Positions 59,096 to 64,000 of a DNA stretch of 64,000 bases are shown here, piece after piece. The stretch spans positions 1,426,001 to 1,490,000 of the forward strand of contig OX596341.1 in assembly GCA_951394405.1 (NCBI GenBank), given 5' to 3'. A program made the translations under genes and the position numbers. Position 1 is the stretch's first letter, and each line of letters starts with the position of its first letter. The notes beneath the pieces are model-generated. The model worked only from the letters and a program-made list of their open reading frames with translations. It was not told the origin of the DNA and searched no databases. Source of the stretch: Coprinellus micaceus (Eukaryota; Basidiomycota; Agaricomycetes; Agaricales; Psathyrellaceae).

Positions 59096-61557
59096 ATGAA
59101 AGCAGCTCATCCGTACAAAGGCACGCGGCGTAAACTCCTGCTGGCCTTCGATGTTGGGACAACATATAGCGGCATTTCGTATAGGTGAAGTCGATCTGTG
59201 CTTTGGCAGTTCTACCCCCGCGCTGATAATGGGGTTGAACACACAGCATACTGGACCCGGGACAGCTACCAGAGATAAAACCTGTTACGAGGTCCCCATT
59301 CTCTCTCCCTGGGTCGTTCGTGGTTCTGAGGCCTTTGAGCTCAGGTTCCCAGCGCAGGAGTACATCAGTGGTGCATCGAAGATCCCTACCATCGTCTACT
59401 ACGACAGCGAGGGCGCTGTGAAAGCAGTAGGAGCTGAAGCCGTATCAGAGTCCGCGATCCAGTCTGCAGAGGAGGAAGGATGGTCCAAGGCGGAATGGTG
59501 CGTCGTCACACTGCCGTCCATGACATTGGTTCGTTGCATCGCTAATGACTCGAAACCCCCCTTCAAACTAGGTTCAAACTCCACCTCCTGCCCAAACCAC
59601 ACGCCACCTCCAACCTGTCTCAATCCATCCCTCCCCTCCCACCAAACAAATCCGTAGTCCAGATCCTCGCCGACTTCCTGCGGTACCTCTATACATGCGC
59701 CTCGTCATACATCCAAGAAACTCACCCCAACGGGGCCGCCCTATGGGAACAAGTCCAAAGTCACGGCGACGTGGAGTTTGTGTTCTCCCATCCGAACGGG
59801 TGGGAGGGCTTCCAGCGTCAGCAGATGCGCGAGGCTGCTGTCATGGCGGGGATGGTACCCGATGCCAGTGCCGCGCAGGAGAGGGCGATGTTCGTGTCGG
59901 AAGGAGAGGCGAGTTTGCATTACGCGGTGTATAATGGGCTGCCACTTGGTGCGCTGCAGGTGAGTGTGTCAATGTTGGGATAGAGAGAGGAGAGTGACCT
60001 GAGATGACGGTGTAGAATGGTGATGGGGTTGTGATCGTGGACGCGGGAGGTGGGACGATTGACCTCAGCGCGTACGCTCAAAGGGGTACGAACAACTTTG
60101 AGGAGATATGTGCACCACAATGTATGTGCTTCTCTGCTGCAGATGACTTTCCTCTTAACCGTTTACGCTGCAGGCCACCTCCAAGGCTCCGTGTCAGTGA
60201 ACCTCCATGCTCGAACTTTCCTCAAAGGTCTACTACCTTCACCATGCTGCCTGTCACGACACTAACCAGCCCCTCAGCGCGCCTTTCGAGTTCAGCCTTC
60301 CTCGACGACCTCGACCACATCGTCTCCTGCTTCGACAAGACCACGAAGCTCCGGTTCAAGAACCCACATGAGCTGCAGTACATCAAGTTTGGAAGCACAC
60401 GAGATAATGATAGGGAGTGCGGCATCCGGATTGGGCAGATGAAATTGGCGGGGTAAGCGAATAAGCACATACAGCGAGATCGGCTCGAATGACCAGGGCA
60501 TTGTAGGTCCGAAGTGGCCTCGTTCTTCGCTCCCGCGGTACAGTGTATCGTGAACGCTGTGTTGGAGCAGAGGAGAACGGCCCATCGGCCTGTATCGGTG
60601 AGTGGCATGAGCCCTGAAGAGGAAGTAGACTAAGGAAGTCGTGCAGCACGTTATCCTCGTCGGAGGGTTCTCTGGGAGCGACTATCTCTTCGAACAAGTC
60701 TCCCAAGCGCTTCATGCTAAAGGCTTCAGCGTCGTACGACCCGATAACCATGTGTACGTCTTCACCATCCTACTAGTCAAATAGTTCACGACGCTCATTG
60801 TTTGGACAGGAGCAAAGCGGTCTCTGACGGGGCCATCTCTTTCTACCTCGACCACTTCGTCCGAACACGCGTCTCCAAGTTCGCGTACGGGCAGTTCTGC
60901 ACGCTGAGGTTCAACCCAATGGACCCCGAGCATCGGTGCCGGATGAACGAAACCTTCACCGCGTATTCCGGCGAACGGAGGATCCGAGGGTACTTTGATA
61001 TCATCCTAGCCAAGGTGCGCTTGGGAGCCCGAGTTCGGTTGTGACTGGCAGGAGGGCTTATGGGAGGTATTATAGAATACGCAGGTATCGGAAACGAAAG
61101 AATTCAAGGAGGAGTATTGCCAAAAGTCGAAATCGCGGGATTTCTTCAGGCGGATCACGTATGCCATTCAGTGTTATCGGGGTAAGGATCCAGCTCCGAG
61201 GTGGAAGGATACCGATCCCGGTGCGTTAGGATAGCTCGTTCCACTGCCTGCCGGCTGACGCCTATCCACAGCGATGTACGGCCCTCTCTGCACCATCGAA
61301 ATGGACTTTTCGCACCTGACGCTCCTCCCACACTCGACATTGGATCGGAATGGTGTCCAGGACGTGTACTACCAGGTCGAGTATGCGATCATCTTGTCGT
61401 TTGGGCTGACGGAACTGAAGGCGCAGGTTGCGTGGATGGAGAACGTAAGTGGTTTCCAAGGCACTGGGGTTCGAAGATCTAACGTGCCGTTTTACAGGGA
61501 GAAGAACGTCGAAGTCCTGCGAAGATAGTTTATGAACCTAATATAACGGTGGGGTAG
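59096..61557 (+). CDS. HSPA12-like Hsp70 ATPase B
   Basis: Second member of the fungal HSPA12-like group in this window. Thirteen exons (59096-59184, 59247-59291, 59345-59497, 59572-59959, 60016-60121, 60174-60227, 60278-60452, 60507-60597, 60647-60753, 60810-61014, 61076-61220, 61272-61444, 61498-61557) give 596 residues. Phosphate loop 1 is AFDVGTTYSGISY (about 18-30), loop 2 IVDAGGGTIDLSAY, and the adenosine motif VILVGGFSGSDYLFEQ. It has no long N-terminal extension and no MGCC start, so unlike copy A it is probably soluble. Splice phases are clean throughout, so the gene looks intact. One donor (GTCCCC at 59292) is weak. Identity to copy A is low, so they are old paralogues. Confidence 0.9.
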
Positions 61558-63000
61558 AGGCTCCGCTTCGACTTGTAAAGCCGGATTTGAAACCCCAATC
61601 AATGTGGGTTGTTGCAGAAGAATCGCGCAACGAACCCCTTCCAAAATACGTCCGCGAGTTTCAGCAACAGCGCTCATAGTATCGGCTGATGCATGGATGG
61701 CTCGGCCCTTGGCGACGGGCGCTTAGGTGGCAGGAAGATCCCGAGCGCTGGGCTCGCCTCATCGGCCTGTGAAAAACTGGGGAAAAGACCTTCAATTTTG
61801 CCCTTGGGTACCCAACGAGGCTAGGCTCATAAAGACATGCGATCTTGGCGTGCTTTGGGTTAATTGTTCTAGGGAGACCCGGCTTCGTTCTCCTGGGGTC
61901 GATTACATTGGATGGGCGCCTACAAATGGCCGGCGTTCTTAACCAACCGTGTGTAGCTCGGTCAGGTACGGTTCTGCCTTCAGTTCTGTTGCTTGCTAAC
62001 TCGGACGGGCGTCATTTGCAGGCGATGCGGCGTTTCTCTGGGGCTAAGTGCCATGAGTATCCACCTGCCTACAGGCTGAGGGAGATCCAAAGGTCACATA
62101 AGTGGAAATCGAAGACATTCCTTGTTTTCGCACTCGGCCCTTTCAGGATGGCGAGATTAATCAATGTATGTCTGTTTCTATTCCCGGTGTCTGGTGCAAG
62201 ATGGGCTGACATTGCGGAAAGCTGTGTACCCGGAGGCAGTGGGGCATGACAGAGCGACCGTGGATTCGCAACGCATTGCAATCAACGGAGGACAGAATAC
62301 CACGCCTCCCTCGTCCACTTTTTGGATGCTGGGGCCACCCGCCAACTTTCTAACGCCCCAGGGTCGAGCTTCTGCGACAGCGCTCGGATACTCGGAAGAA
62401 TGCCGGGGAATTGATCGCATATGGAATAGCCAAGGGGGACGCTGAAGAGCAAAATACTGAGTAAGCGAGCGAGCGCAGGGGTGCATATCGAGCATTGGGA
62501 CCACCTCTAGCTATCACGGGGCCATACAGGGGTCGGACAACACCTGTCGACGCGTTTCAACGCGTGACTGCCAGTCAGTTACGTAATCACGTCTGTGCGC
62601 CCGGCGAGGCTCGGTGAGGGTGCATATAAGGTAATATTTTCCCACCCGCCAAACTGGTTATCAGAAGGTTTTTTTGGCGACACGCACTACACTCCCTGCC
62701 TACGCCCCAGCACCCAAGCCTACCGCTGCACTCAAGGCCCTCCCCCGCCTGCACCCATATTTTGTCCCCTCCCTCGAACAATTCCAAACAGTAAGTAGCT
62801 CGTTGCATCCAGTCGTCAGAACCATGGTCCGCGCGTTTTTGGGGCGTGCTCGTCATCGATGGCCCCTTGCTCGTCGTCGAGCACGTCCTCCGCCAATGGG
62901 CGCGTCTGTTTGTTTGGCGATCAATGATCTCGCATACCCGCGTCGCGCTCGCGTCTCCCATTCTCATTCGCGTCCTCCCTGTTCTGACCGCCCTGCACAG
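61558..63000. other. Non-coding stretch before the HMG-box gene
   Basis: About 1.4 kb without a supported gene. A CT-rich tract and scattered ATGs precede the HMG-box start; an untranslated leader exon is possible but cannot be shown. Confidence 0.5.
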
Positions 63001-63495
63001 ATGCCCAAAGACTCTGCCAAACCCAAGGTTCGTCGTCGTCTGCCATCATCACCCCATATCTGCTGACCTGGCTCCTCTTTTCCAGCGCAAGGCCGCCGAG
63101 AAGGCTGAAAAGGCGCCCCGTGCCTCTGCCTCAAAGTCCAAGAAGGAAAAGGACCCCAACAAGCCCAAGAGGCCCTTGTCCGCCTACATGTTCTTCAGCC
63201 AGGACTGGCGCGAGAGGATCAAGGCCGAAAACCCTGATGCCGGCTTTGGTTAGTCGATTCTTCGACCATATACCCCTCATGTTCTCACATTTATCTAGGT
63301 GAGGTTGGCAAGCTCCTCGGAGCCAAGTGGAAGGAGCTCGACGAGGAGGAGAAGAAGCCCTACGTCGACCTTGCCAACAAGGACAAGACGCGGGCCGAGA
63401 ATGAGAAGGCCTCCTACGACAAGGCCGCCAAGAAGGCCGCTGCTGCTGCCGCCGCCGCCTCCGGGTCTGGCGAAGACGACGAGGACGACGAGTAA
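63001..63495 (+). CDS. NHP6: HMG-box DNA-bending protein (Nhp6-like)
   Basis: Non-histone chromatin protein that bends DNA and assists FACT and remodellers. Exons 63001-63027, 63086-63248 and 63299-63495 give 128 residues. A basic N-terminal arm ([14 protein letters not shown]) leads into one HMG box: [43 protein letters not shown]. The tail is an alanine run followed by acidic residues (GEDDEDDE), as in basidiomycete Nhp6 proteins. The start at 63001 encodes a 9-residue first exon; the frame upstream shows no conserved sequence. Confidence 0.93.
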
Positions 63496-63817
63496 GCTAC
63501 TCGTCGTCGTTGTCTCCGTTGTACTATAGTCGATGTTTTCTCATACCCTCTTCGCTGTCTCGGTTCTGCTTTGTCTGTATTCGTCTTCGTTCATGCTTTA
63601 AGCAGCATTGGGCCTGATAACCCGCTGCCATACCCAATCCCTTCGAGCCTAATAGTGTATGTAATAATGTGATCAGCCCTGCTAGGATCCGAGCAGAAAC
63701 CCTCAGTACCATGTTGTAGATTCTAGTTGTTCAGCGATTCTTATCATTATTCAATAGACTTTCGTGATTGCCCAATTTCGTCCTTTTGAGCTTGAACCAC
63801 AACCATCACCACACACC
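63496..63817. other. Short intergenic region
   Basis: About 320 bases between the HMG-box stop and the next start, on the same strand. Holds the 3' end and the promoter of the next gene. Confidence 0.5.
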
Positions 63818-64000
63818 ATGACCGAAACCGTAGGCGATGTGAGTGACATGCGCCGTCGCTGTCGAGCACGTTGTTGACGATGCTCTCTGCAGGCCGTCCC
63901 AGCGTCCCAGCGAGGCAGCTGGAGCTCGTTCCTCAAGTCGTACGTCTCAACGCCGTAGTCCAAAACGTGCTCCAACAGTCTCACTGCCCACAAGGATTGC
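63818..64000 (+). CDS. Oxysterol-binding protein, Osh4/Kes1 type (5' part only)
   Basis: Partial; continues past the window. Exons 63818-63838 and 63893-63939, then a third beginning at about 63995, encode METS-type leader M-T-E-T-V-G-D, AVPASQRGSWSSFLKS and IA. The W-S-S-F-L-K-S-I-A stretch matches the start of short fungal oxysterol-binding proteins, which exchange sterol and PI4P between membranes. Only about 25 residues are visible, so the call rests on that motif and the splice fit. Confidence 0.5.

Overview
The window is nuclear DNA of a filamentous basidiomycete, most probably an Agaricomycete. Nearly every gene is cut by many short introns (about 48-70 bases, GT...AG). Gene families are typical of mushroom-forming fungi: basidiomycete lipoxygenases, HSPA12-like Hsp70 proteins, P-loop GTPases and an uncharacterised family with a V-T-G-C-D-K-T-T-S-W-G motif. 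I built gene models by joining exons so that reading phase, splice sites and family motifs agree. Twenty models close on a start and a stop; exceptions are the tuberin gene (5' end unresolved) and the last gene, which runs off the right edge.

Layout. 0.2-5.4 kb: tandem lipoxygenase genes. 5.6-8.4 kb (-): Hsp70-like protein with an N-terminal lipidation signature. 9.0-9.4 kb: a 107-residue unknown. 9.4-11.2 kb (-): D-arabinono-1,4-lactone oxidase. 11.8-14.2 kb: Noc2. 14.4-15.3 kb (-): Ubc7-type E2. 15.8-20.5 kb (-): a 26-exon ERCC6L2-like Snf2 ATPase. 22.7-25.2 kb: a 17-exon sugar transporter. 25.8-28.2 kb: an otubain and a Ubc15-type E2, head to head. 28.4-32.4 kb: second-largest subunit of RNA polymerase III. 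32.4-36.6 kb is the accessory part: a hAT-like non-autonomous transposon with a perfect 8-base target duplication, an inverted pair of AAAAGAGT-type repeats, and a gutted relative of the sugar transporter. 36.6-38.2 kb: Gfo/Idh/MocA oxidoreductase. 39.5-39.6 kb (-): intron-containing tRNA-Leu(AAG). 40.5-41.6 kb: HAD protein lacking its nucleophile. 42.0-43.8 kb: tail-anchored GTPase. 44.2-45.0 kb (-): exosome subunit Rrp41. 45.9-47.9 kb: NCS1 permease. 48.2-55.4 kb (-): tuberin and the VTGCDKTTSWG gene, which can be spliced together in one frame. 57.1-58.6 kb: second GTPase. 59.1-61.6 kb: second Hsp70-like protein. 63.0-63.5 kb: HMG-box protein. 63.8 kb to the end: start of an oxysterol-binding protein.

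Most of the window is housekeeping (ribosome assembly, Pol III, exosome, ubiquitin transfer, TOR signalling, DNA repair). The lineage-specific layer is the lipoxygenase pair, the GTPase and Hsp70-like paralogues and the transposon-rich gap. No single new multi-gene system stands out. The strongest leads are the hAT element, the tuberin read-through, the duplicated mini-exons and microexons, and the nucleophile-less HAD protein.
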